Source: Leclercia pneumoniae (lineage in GTDB: Bacteria; Pseudomonadota; Gammaproteobacteria; Enterobacterales; Enterobacteriaceae). From it: a DNA stretch of 64,000 bases. Below, in pieces: positions 48,663 to 59,949 of the stretch. Location of the stretch: assembly GCF_017348915.1 (NCBI RefSeq), contig NZ_CP071383.1:2914001-2978000 (forward strand), given 5' to 3'. The notes beneath the pieces were generated by a model. That model saw only the letters and a program-made list of their open reading frames with translations. It was not told the DNA's origin and ran no database searches. The position numbers and the translations under genes are program-made. Every line of letters starts with the position of its first letter. Within the stretch, counting starts at the first letter, position 1.

Positions 48663-49849
48663 GCGATAGCCGTTTCGAAAGCTGCATAAAATGCACGGTG
48701 TGTACCACGGTCTGCCCGGTCAGCGGCGTGAACCCGCGTTATCCTGGCCCAAAACAGGCCGGGCCTGACGGCGAGCGCCTGCGTCTGAAAGACGCCGCAC
48801 TCTACGATGATGCGCTGAAATACTGCATTAACTGCAAGCGCTGCGAGGTGGCCTGTCCGTCAGACGTCAAAATCGGCGACATCATCCAGCGCGCACGGGC
48901 GCAGTACAGCACGCAAAAACCGACGCTGCGCGATGCGATCCTCAGCCATACCGACCTGATGGGCAGCGTTTCCACGCCCTTCGCGCCGCTGGTGAATGCC
49001 GCCACCTCCCTGAAACCGGTACGCCGGCTGCTCGACGCGACGCTGAAAATTGACCACCACCGCAGCCTGCCGAAATACTCCCACGGCACCTTCCGTCGCT
49101 GGTACAAATCGGTGGCGGCAGAGCAGGCCCGCTTTGCCGATCAGGTGGCGTTCTTCCATGGCTGCTACGTGAATTACAACCACCCGCAGTTGGGAAAAGA
49201 CCTGCTGAAAGTGCTGAACGCGATGGGTACGGGTGTACAGCTCCTCAGCAAGGAAAAGTGCTGCGGCGTGCCGCTGATTGCCAACGGCTTTACGGACAAA
49301 GCGCGCAGGCAAGCCCGCAGCAATGTCACCTCCCTGCGTGATGCGATCGTCGGGAAAGGGATACCGGTCCTGGCTACCTCGTCTACCTGCACCTTCACCC
49401 TTCGCGATGAGTACCCCCACCTGCTGGACGTGGATAACACCGATCTGCGCGACCATATTGAACTGGCAACGCGGTTTCTGTGGCGCATGCTGGACAGCGG
49501 GAAGACCTTACCGCTGGGCAACCTGCCGCTGAAGGTGGTGTATCACACCCCGTGTCATATGGAAAAGATGGGCTGGTCGCTGTATACGCTGGAGCTGCTG
49601 CGGCTGATCCCCGGGCTGGAGCTGACGGTGCTGGATTCGCGCTGCTGCGGGATAGCGGGCACCTACGGATTTAAGCGTGAAAACTATGACACGTCGCAGG
49701 CAATTGGCGCGCCGCTGTTCAGGCAGATAGAGGAGAGCGGCGCCGATCTGGTGGTGACCGACTGCGAAACCTGCAAATGGCAGATTGAAATGTCCACCAG
49801 CAAACGCTGCGAACATCCCATCACCTTGCTGGCAAAGGCGCTGGGCTAA
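48659..49849 (+). CDS. glpC: GlpC, iron-sulfur membrane-anchor subunit of anaerobic G3P dehydrogenase
   Basis: 396 residues, the E. coli length. Two [4Fe-4S] motifs are near the N-terminus: [12 protein letters not shown] (about 9-20) and [12 protein letters not shown]. Two CCG domains follow, with CCGVPL and [10 protein letters not shown], and [10 protein letters not shown]. It passes electrons from GlpAB to menaquinone. Last gene of glpABC. A 10-base hairpin follows, then convergent yfaY. Confidence 0.96.
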   Translation: MSDSRFESCIKCTVCTTVCPVSGVNPRYPGPKQAGPDGERLRLKDAALYDDALKYCINCKRCEVACPSDVKIGDIIQRARAQYSTQKPTLRDAILSHTDLMGSVSTPFAPLVNAATSLKPVRRLLDATLKIDHHRSLPKYSHGTFRRWYKSVAAEQARFADQVAFFHGCYVNYNHPQLGKDLLKVLNAMGTGVQLLSKEKCCGVPLIANGFTDKARRQARSNVTSLRDAIVGKGIPVLATSSTCTFTLRDEYPHLLDVDNTDLRDHIELATRFLWRMLDSGKTLPLGNLPLKVVYHTPCHMEKMGWSLYTLELLRLIPGLELTVLDSRCCGIAGTYGFKRENYDTSQAIGAPLFRQIEESGADLVVTDCETCKWQIEMSTSKRCEHPITLLAKALG

Positions 49850-49853
49850 GCGT

Positions 49854-49876
49854 TGCCGGGGCGGTTCGCCCCGGCA
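49854..49876. repeat. Hairpin between glpC and yfaY
   Basis: TGCCGGGGCG - GTT - CGCCCCGGCA, a 10-base perfect stem with no T run on either side. It lies between convergent genes; probable REP-type or transcript-stabilising element. Confidence 0.65.
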
Positions 49877-49882
49877 CATCCG

Positions 49883-51082
49883 TTACTCAACAAACAGCGA
49901 ATCAACCACATTGATCCAGCCATGCTCGCTGGCGACCGGTTTGTCGTTCAGCCAGCGCCGCAGCATGTTGAGCGCCATCATCGCACACACCTCCTGACGC
50001 ACCGCCTGGCTGTTGCGGGTGATACTCATTTTTACCTGCAGCGCATGGGTCCCTTCCGGCGTCGCGAGAGCAAAATTAAGATGCTCGTCATCCACGCCGC
50101 CGACGGCCAGCGCCAGCCCGGCGAAATGCTTAACCCTGCGCTCGGCCGCCCAGCGCGCGGTCTGTGCCAGCGTTTCCTGCTGGAACGGCACCACTTCACT
50201 GGCCAGCAGCGGCGCATCCGCCCGAGAAAGCTGCAGCGCCAGCAACCCGCCGGTGAACTGTTCGCTCAGCGTGACGCTCAGCTGGCGAGCCTTCAGGGTC
50301 CGGGCAATCTGCGCAGGCAGCCCTTCCGTTCCCTCAAAGATCAGGCTCTCTCCCGCCACGCGCTGCACCTCAGGCCATAGCGCCAGCATGGCCTCCTTTT
50401 GCGTCGCCGGGCCGGTCAGCTTCAGTTCAATAATCGGCATGGAGGAGCGGTAGCCCATCGAGACGCCTGGCGGCAGCGGCAGGCTGTCGAGGCTCTGGGC
50501 AAGATCGCTTTCAGAGCGGCCAAAGGTGGTCAAACGCAGACACAGCGGCGGCTCAGGCAGAGTGAAACGCGCGCGCAGGCGCGGCAGGATTTGCTGCTCG
50601 ACCATCACTTTAAATTCAGACGGCACGCCCGGCGTGAAGAACATCAGGCAGCGGTTAAGCTTAACGGCAAAGCCACAGGCGGTACCGACGGGGTTATCCA
50701 CCAGCTCGGCGCTGGCCGGGATTTCGGCCTGCTTGCGGTTGCTGGGGGCCATGACGCGACCGCGCTCGGAGAAAAAGCGCTCCATCTGCGCCAGCCACGC
50801 TTCGTGGAGGACCAGCCCTTCGCCTTTCGCCGTGGCGGCGGCCAGCGCGCTAAGATCGTCCCCGGTTGGGCCAAGGCCGCCGTTCACAATCAGCACGTCA
50901 GCGTGCTCGCTGCGTTCGCGCAGAATGTTCACCAGCGACTCAAGGTCGTCGCCTACCGTATTGCGGCGCGTTAACGGTAATCCCTGTTCAAAGAATAAAT
51001 CGGCGAGCCAGGCCGCATTGGTATCGATAATTTGACCATGCAGCACTTCATCGCCGGTGGATAACATCTCCACGTTAATCAT
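49883..51082 (-). CDS. yfaY: YfaY, CinA-like protein with degenerate amidohydrolase domain
   Basis: 399 residues (E. coli about 400). The N-terminal MoaB/MogA-like domain (about 1-170) has VEMLSTGDEVLHGQIIDTNA and VNGGLGPTGDDLSA. The C-terminal third aligns in position with the NMN deamidase (PncC) domain. There the active-site AESCTGG reads SEQFTGG and the GIAGP-type loop is altered, so deamidase activity is unlikely. The equivalent E. coli paralogue is also thought to be inactive. Function unknown. Convergent with glpC. Confidence 0.9.
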   Translation of the reverse strand: MINVEMLSTGDEVLHGQIIDTNAAWLADLFFEQGLPLTRRNTVGDDLESLVNILRERSEHADVLIVNGGLGPTGDDLSALAAATAKGEGLVLHEAWLAQMERFFSERGRVMAPSNRKQAEIPASAELVDNPVGTACGFAVKLNRCLMFFTPGVPSEFKVMVEQQILPRLRARFTLPEPPLCLRLTTFGRSESDLAQSLDSLPLPPGVSMGYRSSMPIIELKLTGPATQKEAMLALWPEVQRVAGESLIFEGTEGLPAQIARTLKARQLSVTLSEQFTGGLLALQLSRADAPLLASEVVPFQQETLAQTARWAAERRVKHFAGLALAVGGVDDEHLNFALATPEGTHALQVKMSITRNSQAVRQEVCAMMALNMLRRWLNDKPVASEHGWINVVDSLFVE

Positions 51083-51175
51083 TGTGTTCTCCCGCTTTAA
51101 TAGTCAAAACACTATAGCGCAATTGGGAGAGGGGGAAGCGATAAACTGGCGCGGCAGGCCGCCGCGCCGGGGGGA

Positions 51176-51715
51176 TTAGAAGCCTGCGCTCACGCCCACG
51201 TATGGGCCATCGGCCAGGGCGTTGTCGCGGTTGCCGTTTTTACCGGCCAGGTTCAGATAGCGGTAGCCTGCTTCGATGGTAACAGGACGCATGATGGTCC
51301 AGCGCGCACCGGCGTTAGCTTCCTGATAGCTGTCGATACCGCTGGAGAGCGAATCCGGAGAGTAGTAGTACTCGCCGAACAGGCCGAAGCTGTCGCCAAT
51401 TTTCCACTGCAGCCCGCCGCCAACGGCCGCCGCGTACCCTTCATCACCGTCGTTCGGGTTGGTGTAGATACCTTTACCGCCCACGGTTGCCAGGAATGGC
51501 CCCAGCGGAACGTTAAGGCCAAGGCCGAGGCTTGCCGCATCGCCGTCGTCGTCGTTATGCGTCCAGCCGCCCGTCATCGCCAGGCCGGAGGTTTCCGTCC
51601 CCAGGCCAAAGCCCAGATGGGTGTACTCTTTACCCGCCGAGCCGTTAAAGGAAATTGCGTTTGCTGCTACTGAAACAAACATCAGGCCTGCGCCCAAAAA
51701 TGCCACTTTTTTCAT
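51176..51715 (-). CDS. yfaZ: YfaZ, outer-membrane beta-barrel family protein
   Basis: 179 residues from the ATG at 51715 (E. coli about 180). Signal peptide MKKVAFLGAGLMFVSVAANA, then glycine- and aromatic-rich strands of an eight-strand barrel ending in phenylalanine (VGVSAGF). The frame runs upstream to a TTG at 51811 without support. The role of the YfaZ family is not established. It has its own upstream region of about 245 bases facing menE. Confidence 0.92.
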   Translation of the reverse strand: MKKVAFLGAGLMFVSVAANAISFNGSAGKEYTHLGFGLGTETSGLAMTGGWTHNDDDGDAASLGLGLNVPLGPFLATVGGKGIYTNPNDGDEGYAAAVGGGLQWKIGDSFGLFGEYYYSPDSLSSGIDSYQEANAGARWTIMRPVTIEAGYRYLNLAGKNGNRDNALADGPYVGVSAGF

Positions 51716-51960
51716 TGTCGTGTCCCGCACGTAATAATTAGAGATCTCCCAAAACCGCGAGATTTTAACCTGCGTGTCTTTGGGATCAAGCACTCTGTGT
51801 GCGTCAGGCAATTAGTTTGTAACGGTTTGATAATTTCGGTATTTAGAGCATCAATAAAAAGCGCATTTTTACTGCGCGTTAACTGAAGGTGGGCGCGCTA
51901 ATCTTCTTCAACATCTCACCGGGTCTGGCGATGTACACCGAACAGCCGGATTTCGGCTAA
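51716..51960. other. Interval between yfaZ and menE
   Basis: About 245 bases with the yfaZ promoter expected in the right half. In E. coli, nudI, ais, the arn operon and pmrD lie here, and none is present. The last 63 bases are open on the plus strand and end with a stop touching the menE stop codon. Confidence 0.5.
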
Positions 51961-53322
51961 CTATCTTCTCAGCAGGGCATTAACCCACTGTTTTAACGCC
52001 TGGCGGGAGATCTTTATCCCGCCATTTTTCAGCTCTGGCGGCAGCGCCAGCCAGTGGACCGGCTGTTCAAAGCGCGCCAGCTTGCCCTGAACCCACTCCG
52101 GTAACGCTGTGATGTCCGTGTCCGGCTCACATTCCATGACCGCGACCGGGCGCTGTCCGAACTCTGCGTCGTCCAGCGGGACGATAAACACCTGGTTTAC
52201 CCGCGGATGGGTGACGATGATGCGCTCCAGCGATTCCGGCTGGATCCCCTCTCCCCCACTGAAAAAGAGATTGTCCATGCGGCCCAGAATGGTCAGGCGA
52301 CCGTTGTGCCACTCACCGCGATCGCGGGTGGCAAACCAGCCCTGGTCGTTGACCAGCGGCAAAAGTGCGCCGTCTCGCCAGTAGCCCGCCGCCATGCTCT
52401 GCGCCCTGATCCAGACTTCACCGTTCACCACCTGCACCTCTCTGCCCGGGAGCGCGCTACCCACGTCCGGCGCGCCGTCAGCCTCTTTGGCGCAGACGGT
52501 GGAGGCAAACTCGGTCAGTCCATACCCGCAGAAGGTCCGAATACCCTGCTCACGCGCGCGCGCAGTCAGTTCAACGGGGATTTCCGCCCCGCCAAGCAGC
52601 ACGGCTTTCAGTGCGATGCGGCACTCACCATTAAGCAGTCGCCACAGCTGTGTTGGCACCAGCGAGGCGTGGGTGCAGCCCTGTAGCGCCTGCTCCAGCG
52701 GCTGCTTCTCACGCACCGTTAGACGCGCCCCGGCCTGGAGCCAGCGCCACAAAATCCCCTGGCCGGAGACGTGAAACAGCGGCAGGGAGAGCAGCCAGTC
52801 GTCGTCATCGCCGTAAGGCATCAGCGACAACACGCCTGCCGCGCTGGCAAGATGCGCCGCACACGTGTGTACCGCCGCCTTGGGTAAGCCGGTAGAGCCG
52901 GAAGTGAGCGTCATCGACGCCAGACGCTCCGGCTGCCACGGGGCGGCATAATCACCGGGTTGGTCATCCAGTGCGAGCCGCGAAAGCCCGTCAAACGCGC
53001 CGTCAAGCAGCAGCGCGAAGCGCAGCGTCATCTGCGGGATCAGGACGTCAAGCAGAGGGCGCGGAAGCTGCGGATTGACCGGAAGAATACGCGCGCCGCA
53101 CTGCAACAGCGCCAGCCACGCCAGCAGCGTCTGAGGATGGTTATGGGCGAGCAGCATCACGCCGTCGCCCTCACCAAGCCCCTGACGGTGGAAGCCTGTC
53201 GCCAGCCTGTCCACCCGCTCGCACAGCTGCTGCCAGCTCAGCGCATCGTCGTTTAACCGCAGCGCGGGTTTATCCGCACGCTGCGCACGCCAGTGTCGCC
53301 ACGGCCAGTCGGTAAAGATCAT
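51961..53322 (-). CDS. menE: MenE, o-succinylbenzoate-CoA ligase
   Basis: 453 residues. Acyl-adenylate-forming enzyme with [19 protein letters not shown] (P-loop type motif), [11 protein letters not shown] and the hinge [17 protein letters not shown]. It makes OSB-CoA from o-succinylbenzoate, CoA and ATP in menaquinone synthesis. The ATG at 53322 lies within the end of menC (4-base overlap). The frame upstream to 53445 is inside menC. Last gene of the men operon. Confidence 0.95.
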   Translation of the reverse strand: MIFTDWPWRHWRAQRADKPALRLNDDALSWQQLCERVDRLATGFHRQGLGEGDGVMLLAHNHPQTLLAWLALLQCGARILPVNPQLPRPLLDVLIPQMTLRFALLLDGAFDGLSRLALDDQPGDYAAPWQPERLASMTLTSGSTGLPKAAVHTCAAHLASAAGVLSLMPYGDDDDWLLSLPLFHVSGQGILWRWLQAGARLTVREKQPLEQALQGCTHASLVPTQLWRLLNGECRIALKAVLLGGAEIPVELTARAREQGIRTFCGYGLTEFASTVCAKEADGAPDVGSALPGREVQVVNGEVWIRAQSMAAGYWRDGALLPLVNDQGWFATRDRGEWHNGRLTILGRMDNLFFSGGEGIQPESLERIIVTHPRVNQVFIVPLDDAEFGQRPVAVMECEPDTDITALPEWVQGKLARFEQPVHWLALPPELKNGGIKISRQALKQWVNALLRR

Positions 53323-54284
53323 AGCAACGGCTCCAGCGCCTCGACCCCGAGGCACGGCAGAGCACTGTCCGGCCATGTGCGGATCAGCTGCGCCTGCATC
53401 AGGTTCAGCGTGTCGAGACCCGGAATGGTTTCCGGTGTTAACCACGCGGCGAGGCGCGCAAGTTGAGTCAGTCCGAGGCTGGACTCAATGGACGAGCTGA
53501 TCACCGCCGTCAGCCCTACGGCATGGGCCGCCACGACCTGCTCACGCACTTTCTCCAGGCTGCCGGTGAGCGTGGGTTTGATCACCACCGCGCTCACGCC
53601 AGGCTCGGCGATGAACGCAAAATCCGCCTCGCGCAGGCTTTCATCCCACGCAATCGCAATGCCCGTTTCACGGGCAAAGGCGCGGGAGTCATCGCGGGTT
53701 TTACAGGGCTCTTCAAGGAAGGCGATACGGTTGCGGTACGCGGGATTAACGTACTTCGCAAACTGCTGAGCCTTGAGCGGCGTCCAGGCGCGGTTGGCGT
53801 CCAGACGCAGATGCAAATCGGGGATCGCTTCGAGCAGCAGATTCGCCACCATGCCGTCGCGCACCGCTTCGTACAGCCCGACCTTGATTTTCGCCACTTT
53901 TTCGCCCGGCATGGCGGAGAGCAGCGCAAACAGCTCGTCCGGATCGCCGGTGCAGAGCGGCGCGGCGCGATAGTTCGCCGCGTTGGGCAAGCGGCCCTCA
54001 AGCTCGGCCAGCGCGCAGCTGACACCGAAGGCAGCGGAGGGGATGTCCGGCAGTGCCGGTTCGGCCCCCTCGCGCCATTCGCGCGCCCAGGCAAGCACTG
54101 CAGCCTGCGTCTCCTCCAGCGACTCATGGCTAAAGCCCGGAAGGGGCGAAACCTCGCCCCACCCTTCGCGCTCGCCCTGCCGGAGATGCACGAACAGCCC
54201 GTCACGGGTTTTTAACCGCCGTTCACGCAGCACCACACCCGCGTCCATGGGTATCTGCCAGCGGTAAACCTGCGCGCAACGCAT
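53319..54284 (-). CDS. menC: MenC, o-succinylbenzoate synthase
   Basis: 321 residues. Enolase-superfamily fold: the catalytic lysine lies in KIKVGLYEA, and metal-binding residues are in [16 protein letters not shown] and AWDESLRE. It dehydrates SHCHC to o-succinylbenzoate. Start [19 protein letters not shown]. Overlaps menE by 4 bases and menB by one, consistent with tight coupling. Confidence 0.95.
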   Translation of the reverse strand: MRCAQVYRWQIPMDAGVVLRERRLKTRDGLFVHLRQGEREGWGEVSPLPGFSHESLEETQAAVLAWAREWREGAEPALPDIPSAAFGVSCALAELEGRLPNAANYRAAPLCTGDPDELFALLSAMPGEKVAKIKVGLYEAVRDGMVANLLLEAIPDLHLRLDANRAWTPLKAQQFAKYVNPAYRNRIAFLEEPCKTRDDSRAFARETGIAIAWDESLREADFAFIAEPGVSAVVIKPTLTGSLEKVREQVVAAHAVGLTAVISSSIESSLGLTQLARLAAWLTPETIPGLDTLNLMQAQLIRTWPDSALPCLGVEALEPLL

Positions 54285-55141
54285 TACGGGTTCCGTTTGT
54301 ATTTGCTGAAGTCTGGCTGACGTTTTTCATTGAACGCGTTGCGTCCTTCCTGACCCTCATCGGTCATGTAGAACAGCATGGTGGCGTTACCCGCCAGCTC
54401 CTGCAGACCCGCCTGGCCGTCGCAGTCGGCATTGAGTGCCGCCTTCAGGCAGCGCAGCGCCATGGGGCTGTTTTGCAGCATTTCGCGACACCAGCGGACG
54501 GTCTCTTTTTCCAGATCGGCGATAGGTACCACGGTGTTCACCAGGCCCATATCCAGCGCTTCCTGAGCGTTGTACTGACGGCACAGGAACCAGATTTCGC
54601 GTGCTTTTTTCTGACCCACAATGCGAGCCATGTAGGAGGCCCCCCAGCCGCCGTCGAACGAGCCGACTTTCGGGCCGGTCTGGCCGAAGATGGCATTTTC
54701 AGCGGCAATGGTCAGGTCACACATCATGTGCAGCACGTGGCCGCCGCCGATGGAGTAGCCCGCGACCATGGCAACAACCGGTTTTGGACAGGTGCGAATC
54801 TGGCGCTGGAAATCGAGCACGTTCAGGTGGTGCGTACCGGCATCATCCTGGTATCCACCGTAATCGCCACGCACTTTCTGGTCACCGCCGGAGCAGAAGG
54901 CTTTGTCGCCTTCACCGGTCAGAACGATGACGCCGATATTGTCGTCATAGCGTGCATCCGCCAGCGCCTGAATCATCTCTTTTACGGTCAGCGGGCGAAA
55001 CGCGTTGCGCACCTGCGGGCGGTTGATAGTGATTTTGGCAATGCCATCAGCTGATTTGTGGTAACGAATGTCGGTATAGCCTTCGGAGCAGTCTTGCCAT
55101 TCAACCGGTGCGTAGAGCATGTTTTCATCAGGATAGATCAT
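54284..55141 (-). CDS. menB: MenB, 1,4-dihydroxy-2-naphthoyl-CoA synthase
   Basis: 285 residues, the E. coli length. Crotonase fold with oxyanion-hole segments [12 protein letters not shown] and [17 protein letters not shown]. It closes the naphthoquinone ring from OSB-CoA. Its start overlaps the menH stop by 4 bases. Core member of the men operon. Confidence 0.97.
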   Translation of the reverse strand: MIYPDENMLYAPVEWQDCSEGYTDIRYHKSADGIAKITINRPQVRNAFRPLTVKEMIQALADARYDDNIGVIVLTGEGDKAFCSGGDQKVRGDYGGYQDDAGTHHLNVLDFQRQIRTCPKPVVAMVAGYSIGGGHVLHMMCDLTIAAENAIFGQTGPKVGSFDGGWGASYMARIVGQKKAREIWFLCRQYNAQEALDMGLVNTVVPIADLEKETVRWCREMLQNSPMALRCLKAALNADCDGQAGLQELAGNATMLFYMTDEGQEGRNAFNEKRQPDFSKYKRNP

Positions 55142-55914
55142 AGCGTTTCCTTAACGGGAAGTCGGAGTATCTGACACAGCCGGGCAGTCACCGCAGCGGG
55201 ATTATCCCGATGGGCGTTGTGTCCGGCATGAGGAATTGCGAAACAGGTGGCGGCAAGTTCGCCAGCGATGTGAGCGAATTTGTTATCCCGCTCGCCAAAG
55301 AGATAATAAAAAGGGAAAGCGGGCTGACTGAGGCCCGGACGCAGGTCCGGCTGCTCTGCCAGCGAAGTGGCCTGTAACATGGCGGCCAGCGTGCGGCCAT
55401 TGTTCTTACTACGCAGGGCAATGAGCTGTTGGCGCTGCCCCGCCGTGAGCGAGGCAAAAACGGGCTGCTGATACCAGTCGGCAAAGACTTCCGGCAGAGG
55501 TTCATGGCGAAACCGCTCCGCCCAGCCGGCATCCGACACCCTGCGCTGGTGACGTTCGTCAGGGTGGCTCAGGCCCGGATGCGCGCCTTCGACAATCAGG
55601 CCCCGCAGCCCTTTCGGCCCCTGACAGGCATGATACATTGCAATGCGGCCGCCGAGAGAGTACCCCACTAGCCAGTAATCTAGTATGTTGTAACTAATTA
55701 GCGTAGCACGCAGTAGCGCATCGACCTGGGCGAAATCCGCGACCGCAATATCGGCCGACCCGCCATGGCCCGGGAGGTCAAGATAGAGCCGGGGCATAGC
55801 GCTAAGTTGCTCGCCCACCGGCTGCCACTCGGCAGCATCGCCGGAAAAACCATGCAGAAATACCAGCCAGGGTTGGCCGACTGTGCCCGACTTTACCTCT
55901 CCGGCGAGGATCAC
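55138..55914 (-). CDS. menH: MenH, SHCHC synthase
   Basis: 258 residues (E. coli 252). Alpha/beta-hydrolase fold with nucleophile S86 in VGYSLGGR, oxyanion residues near HGFSGD and the catalytic histidine in [11 protein letters not shown]. It eliminates pyruvate from SEPHCHC to give SHCHC. It overlaps menD and menB by 4 bases at each end. Confidence 0.95.
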   Translation of the reverse strand: MILAGEVKSGTVGQPWLVFLHGFSGDAAEWQPVGEQLSAMPRLYLDLPGHGGSADIAVADFAQVDALLRATLISYNILDYWLVGYSLGGRIAMYHACQGPKGLRGLIVEGAHPGLSHPDERHQRRVSDAGWAERFRHEPLPEVFADWYQQPVFASLTAGQRQQLIALRSKNNGRTLAAMLQATSLAEQPDLRPGLSQPAFPFYYLFGERDNKFAHIAGELAATCFAIPHAGHNAHRDNPAAVTARLCQILRLPVKETL

Positions 55915-57581
55915 AGGTGGCTTACCTGTGCGAGCATGTTCTGCAGCATCTGCGCGCCGTCGCTGTCATTAACAATAACCTCGATCAGCGTGGCGCCCGG
56001 CTTACTCCAGGCGCTGTTAAGCGCCATATCAAGCTCGGCCCAGCTTTGTGGGCGCTGGTATTTAAGGCTAAACATGGCCGCCGCATGTTCAAAGTTTATG
56101 TTCTGCGGCATGAGGTAGAACTGCTCGCGTTCGCGCGGCGGTGTGGGTAACAGAGAGAAAATTTGCCCGCCATTATTGTTCACCACCAGCAGCACAAAAG
56201 GTGCCGAAGCCTGGCGCAGCAGCGCCAGCGCATTCAAATCGTATAACGCAGAGAGATCGCCCACGATAGCCAGCGTGGCTTTGGCGGTCGCACGCTGCAC
56301 CCCTGCAGCGGTCGAGATCAAACCGTCGATGCCGCTTGCTCCCCGATTACTGTAAACCGGATAGCCCGCCGGCAACCGGGAAAAGGCGTCGATCAGGCGG
56401 ACAACAAGGCTATTACCGACAAAGAGCTGCCCCTGCTCGGGCAGACAGTGCCGGATACGGTGCGCCAGCTGCGCTTCACCAAACTGCTCGCTATGTTGCT
56501 CGACGAGCGCCCAGGCCTGGCGGGAGAGTTCAGGAATGGCCGTTGCCCAGGGTTTACGCTTTTCAGCCGGATGCAGGTCCAGCCACTCCGCAACCCCCGA
56601 TACCAGGCGGCGCCCGCGGTGGTGGGCCGGATCGAGCCGCCCTTCGCGGTTTTCGACCAGCCAGTACTCTTCGGGTTCGCAGGTGGCCTGCCACTGCAGC
56701 AGCCGTTTGCCCGTCAGGCTACTGCCCAACTGCACAACGATTTGCGCCTGCTGGAGTTCGGTCACCGCGCGGGCATTTCCGAGCCAGAGGTCGGCGCAGG
56801 GTAACGGCTGCCCGGTCTGGGATAACACATCGCCAATCAATGGCCAACCCAGAGTCTGGGCCCATTCGGCCACCCGCTTTCCTTCGGCGGCGCTCATTCT
56901 GCCTGCCACGATCACCCCGCGTTTCTGGCGCCAGAAGAACCAGTCGCGCTGTTTCGGGCTGACAAGCTCAGCGGGGGCGCGCAGCCAGGGTTTATCGCTC
57001 TGCCACCAGTCGCCCAGCGCCTGCTGCCAGTCAAGATCGGCATTATCCATTTCGCCATACAAAGGCTCGGCGAAAGGACAGTTAATGTGCAGTGCGCCCT
57101 GACGCAGTGATCCCACGGCGTTATCGACCGTGGATACCAGCCAGCGCGCGGGGATATCCCGCGTTGGCCGAGGAAGAGAGAGCGTTTGTGTGGGGTGGGT
57201 AGCGAACATAGCCTGCTGGCGGATGGCCTGATTCGCGCCGCAGTCGATCAACTCCGGAGGACGGTCAGCGGTCAGCAGGATCAGTTTTTCCCCCGTCAGC
57301 CCGGCCTCAATCAGTGCCGGATAAAGGTTAGCCACCGCCGTGCCGGAGGTCACAATTACCGCCACCGGCTCGCGGCTCGCTTTTGCCAGCCCAAGCGCCA
57401 GATGTCCCAGACCACGCTCATCAAAATGGGTGTGATGTATAAAAGCCGGGTTGTCGGCAGCGGCCAGCGTCAGCGGCGTAGAGCGGGAACCCGGTGCGAT
57501 ACAAATATGCCTGACGCCATGGCGAGTCAGGGCTTCAAGAATGACCGTCGCCCAGCGCCGGTTAAAAGAACTTACTGACAT
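55911..57581 (-). CDS. menD: MenD, SEPHCHC synthase (thiamine-diphosphate enzyme)
   Basis: 556 residues from the ATG at 57581, the E. coli length. Catalytic glutamate E55 in HFDERGLGH. The ThDP-binding motif begins [15 protein letters not shown] and ends in VNNNGGQIF. It adds a succinic semialdehyde unit from 2-oxoglutarate to isochorismate. menF lies upstream, separated by 88 bases, so menF may have its own regulation. Confidence 0.96.
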   Translation of the reverse strand: MSVSSFNRRWATVILEALTRHGVRHICIAPGSRSTPLTLAAADNPAFIHHTHFDERGLGHLALGLAKASREPVAVIVTSGTAVANLYPALIEAGLTGEKLILLTADRPPELIDCGANQAIRQQAMFATHPTQTLSLPRPTRDIPARWLVSTVDNAVGSLRQGALHINCPFAEPLYGEMDNADLDWQQALGDWWQSDKPWLRAPAELVSPKQRDWFFWRQKRGVIVAGRMSAAEGKRVAEWAQTLGWPLIGDVLSQTGQPLPCADLWLGNARAVTELQQAQIVVQLGSSLTGKRLLQWQATCEPEEYWLVENREGRLDPAHHRGRRLVSGVAEWLDLHPAEKRKPWATAIPELSRQAWALVEQHSEQFGEAQLAHRIRHCLPEQGQLFVGNSLVVRLIDAFSRLPAGYPVYSNRGASGIDGLISTAAGVQRATAKATLAIVGDLSALYDLNALALLRQASAPFVLLVVNNNGGQIFSLLPTPPREREQFYLMPQNINFEHAAAMFSLKYQRPQSWAELDMALNSAWSKPGATLIEVIVNDSDGAQMLQNMLAQVSHL

Positions 57582-57669
57582 GAGGTTGTCCGGTATCAAA
57601 TATGCGACACAGTATAAATAATAGAAAAAATCGTAATTTTGATATGAATCGGTATTGCGCGACTTTGAC

Positions 57670-58965
57670 TTAATCCCTAAGGAGCAAAGAGCGCAGCCCT
57701 GCGGCTTTGTTTTCTATCTCTTGCCACTCCTGTTCGGGATCGGAGCCGCTGACGATCCCCGCTCCGGCGTACAGACGGACACGGTTTGCCGTCACCCGCG
57801 CTGAACGCAGCGACACGCAAAACTCGCTCTGCTCCAGGCTGAGATACCCGGCGGAACCGGCATACCACTCCCGGTCAAAAGATTCATGATGGGCGATAAA
57901 GTCCCAGGCCGCCTGACGCGGCAACCCCGCAACGGCGGCGGTCGGCTGTAACAACATCAGGCACTGTTCATCATCCGGCTGCCGCAGTGCGGTCCAGATG
58001 CAGCGACGCAGATGCTGCACTTTACGCAGGCGCACAACCTGCGGGGGCAGCACCTCCAGCGGCTGGGTGTGATGCTGCAAGCGCTGACAGATATCTTCGA
58101 CCACCAGCATATTTTCACGCTGGTTCTTGTCGTCGTTCATCAGCCAGTCGGCCAGGCGGCCCGCGCGATAATCATCGCTGTGGCTGGCAACGGTGCCTGC
58201 CAGTGCCTCGGTGCGCAGTAACTCGCCTCTGCGACGCCACAGGCGTTCAGGCGTAGAGCCGAGAAAGGCGTTATCAGCATCAAGCTGCATAAAGAAGTGG
58301 AAGCAGCGTAGGTTAACGCGCCGACTGGCAGCCATCAGGGCCGCAGGATTGACCGGGCGGTTAAACTGCAGGTCGGTGGCCCGCGCCAGCACCACTTTGT
58401 CAAAATCATGGTGAGCGATAGCCTCTGTAGCGTTGGTCACCAGCGCTAACCATGCGGCCTTGTCAGGGAGATGCGTTTCGCTCACGCTGTGCAAGGAGAG
58501 CGGAACAATCGGCCTGGCGACATTTAGCGAAAGTAAAAATGCGCGGGCGGTTTTAGCGTCGTCATGCAGAGAAGTGTCGCTCCAGAGCAGCAGGCGAAGA
58601 GTGGCGCGCCCGCCATGCCGCTGCCAGGTCAGCCGCGGCAGGAAGAGTTCGCCCTGATGCGGATCGAAGGCGTTTAAGCCGACAATGCGGGTAGCCGGGC
58701 TGTCGGGAAACAGATGTAAAAACTGCCGGGCGGCCGCCAGCGATGAAAAACGTTGAATAGCCCCCAGCGCCGCCAGCTCTTCATCGCCGTTGCGCTGCTG
58801 CCAGTAGAATTGCGGATAATATTGCTGCGCGTTGAGCCACGCGAGCGGGTCGAAGGCATCATTAAGCGGGAAGGTGACGTCATATTGGCGTAAGCCTGGC
58901 GTCGCGGGAATATCCTGGTCCAGCTGGCTGCAGAGTCCCTGCAGCGCGGTAGTCATTGAATGCAC
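57670..58965 (-). CDS. menF: MenF, menaquinone-specific isochorismate synthase
   Basis: 431 residues, the E. coli length. Chorismate-binding enzyme with K190 ([10 protein letters not shown]) and E240 (LGSTPERLW), the general base and acid known from E. coli Men[10 protein letters not shown] and [16 protein letters not shown] bind Mg2+ and the substrate. It commits chorismate to menaquinone. First gene of the men operon. Confidence 0.96.
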   Translation of the reverse strand: MHSMTTALQGLCSQLDQDIPATPGLRQYDVTFPLNDAFDPLAWLNAQQYYPQFYWQQRNGDEELAALGAIQRFSSLAAARQFLHLFPDSPATRIVGLNAFDPHQGELFLPRLTWQRHGGRATLRLLLWSDTSLHDDAKTARAFLLSLNVARPIVPLSLHSVSETHLPDKAAWLALVTNATEAIAHHDFDKVVLARATDLQFNRPVNPAALMAASRRVNLRCFHFFMQLDADNAFLGSTPERLWRRRGELLRTEALAGTVASHSDDYRAGRLADWLMNDDKNQRENMLVVEDICQRLQHHTQPLEVLPPQVVRLRKVQHLRRCIWTALRQPDDEQCLMLLQPTAAVAGLPRQAAWDFIAHHESFDREWYAGSAGYLSLEQSEFCVSLRSARVTANRVRLYAGAGIVSGSDPEQEWQEIENKAAGLRSLLLRD

Positions 58966-59057
58966 GCAAACCTCTCCCTGCTAAAACCCTACATTATACG
59001 GGGTACTAGCATTAAAAGGCAGTACCCCCGATTTAGCAGGGAGAAGGATGAGTGCGA

Positions 59058-59363
59058 TTAGCGGCGAGCGAGCAGGAGACCCAGAACCAGACCTGCGGCC
59101 GCGCCGACGCCAACGCCTTGCCACGGTTTTTCATGCACATAGTCATCTGCGCGATAAACCGCCTGTTTCGCCCGATAGTAATAGTTATCGGAGGCATTAC
59201 TGACGCGAGCCTTCACTTCGTGCAGCGCCTGCTCGGCGCGCGCTTTAAGCTCAATGTATTTTTGATCGGCCGGATCGCCAGAAGAGCGCAGTACCTCTTC
59301 CAGCGTTTCGCTTAACAGCGCCAGATCGTCATCGACACGAGAATCCCAGGATTGATATGACAT
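59058..59363 (-). CDS. elaB: ElaB, tail-anchored ribosome-associated membrane protein (DUF883)
   Basis: 101 residues from the ATG at 59363, the E. coli length. An acidic helical N-terminal part (VDDDLALLSETLEEVLRSSG) leads to a C-terminal glycine-rich helix GVGVGAAAGLVLGLLLARR that anchors it in the inner membrane. Paralogues YqjD and YgaM bind ribosomes in stationary phase; ElaB is stationary-phase induced in E. coli. The motif YYYRAKQAVYRADDYVHEKP is conserved. Confidence 0.95.
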   Translation of the reverse strand: MSYQSWDSRVDDDLALLSETLEEVLRSSGDPADQKYIELKARAEQALHEVKARVSNASDNYYYRAKQAVYRADDYVHEKPWQGVGVGAAAGLVLGLLLARR

Positions 59364-59425
59364 AGTTATCTCCATGTAGTTGTACCAGTTCGCTAACTAT
59401 AGACAATGCCTGGCGATTTCGCCTG

Positions 59426-59878
59426 TTACGCTTCCTTCGCCATGCCGACGTGAGGAATGCCATCTTCGTCATAGATTTCGGTCACCGGGCGGAAGCCAAA
59501 GTGAGCATAGAACGGCTGAAGATGTGCCTGCGCCCCCAGATATAACGCCTTGTCAGGCCACTGTTTTTGACACGCAGCCAGCGTTTGCTCCATCAGTTGA
59601 TATCCCATTTTTTCGCCCCGCGCTTTGCTGCTGACGATCACCCGCCCGATCGTCACCGGCTCCAGATCATCCTCACTTTTCAGAATCCTCGCATACGCCA
59701 CCAGTTCGTTATCTCTCCAGCCCAAAATGTGGCGGTTCTCCCCCACCAGATCGTCACCGTCAATATCCAGATAGGGGCAGGTTTGCTCAACAACGAACAC
59801 TTCACAGCGCAGTTTAAGCAGGGCATAGAGGGTCGAAACGGTAAGCTCGCGATGGTGTAAATCTTGCCACTGAATCAT
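59426..59878 (-). CDS. elaA: ElaA, GNAT-family acetyltransferase
   Basis: 150 residues (E. coli 153) from the ATG at 59878. GNAT fold: [20 protein letters not shown] holds the acetyl-CoA-binding R/Q-x-x-G-x-G/A region, here RGEKMG. The C-terminal [12 protein letters not shown] is typical. Substrate unknown. It is divergent from rbn with 71 bases between the starts. Confidence 0.94.
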   Translation of the reverse strand: MIQWQDLHHRELTVSTLYALLKLRCEVFVVEQTCPYLDIDGDDLVGENRHILGWRDNELVAYARILKSEDDLEPVTIGRVIVSSKARGEKMGYQLMEQTLAACQKQWPDKALYLGAQAHLQPFYAHFGFRPVTEIYDEDGIPHVGMAKEA

Positions 59879-59949
59879 GTCAGGCTCCTTATGGGTTATC
59901 ATCCCGTTATACTAAATGCTTTCGGTTCGGCAAAGGGTGTTACCGCGTT

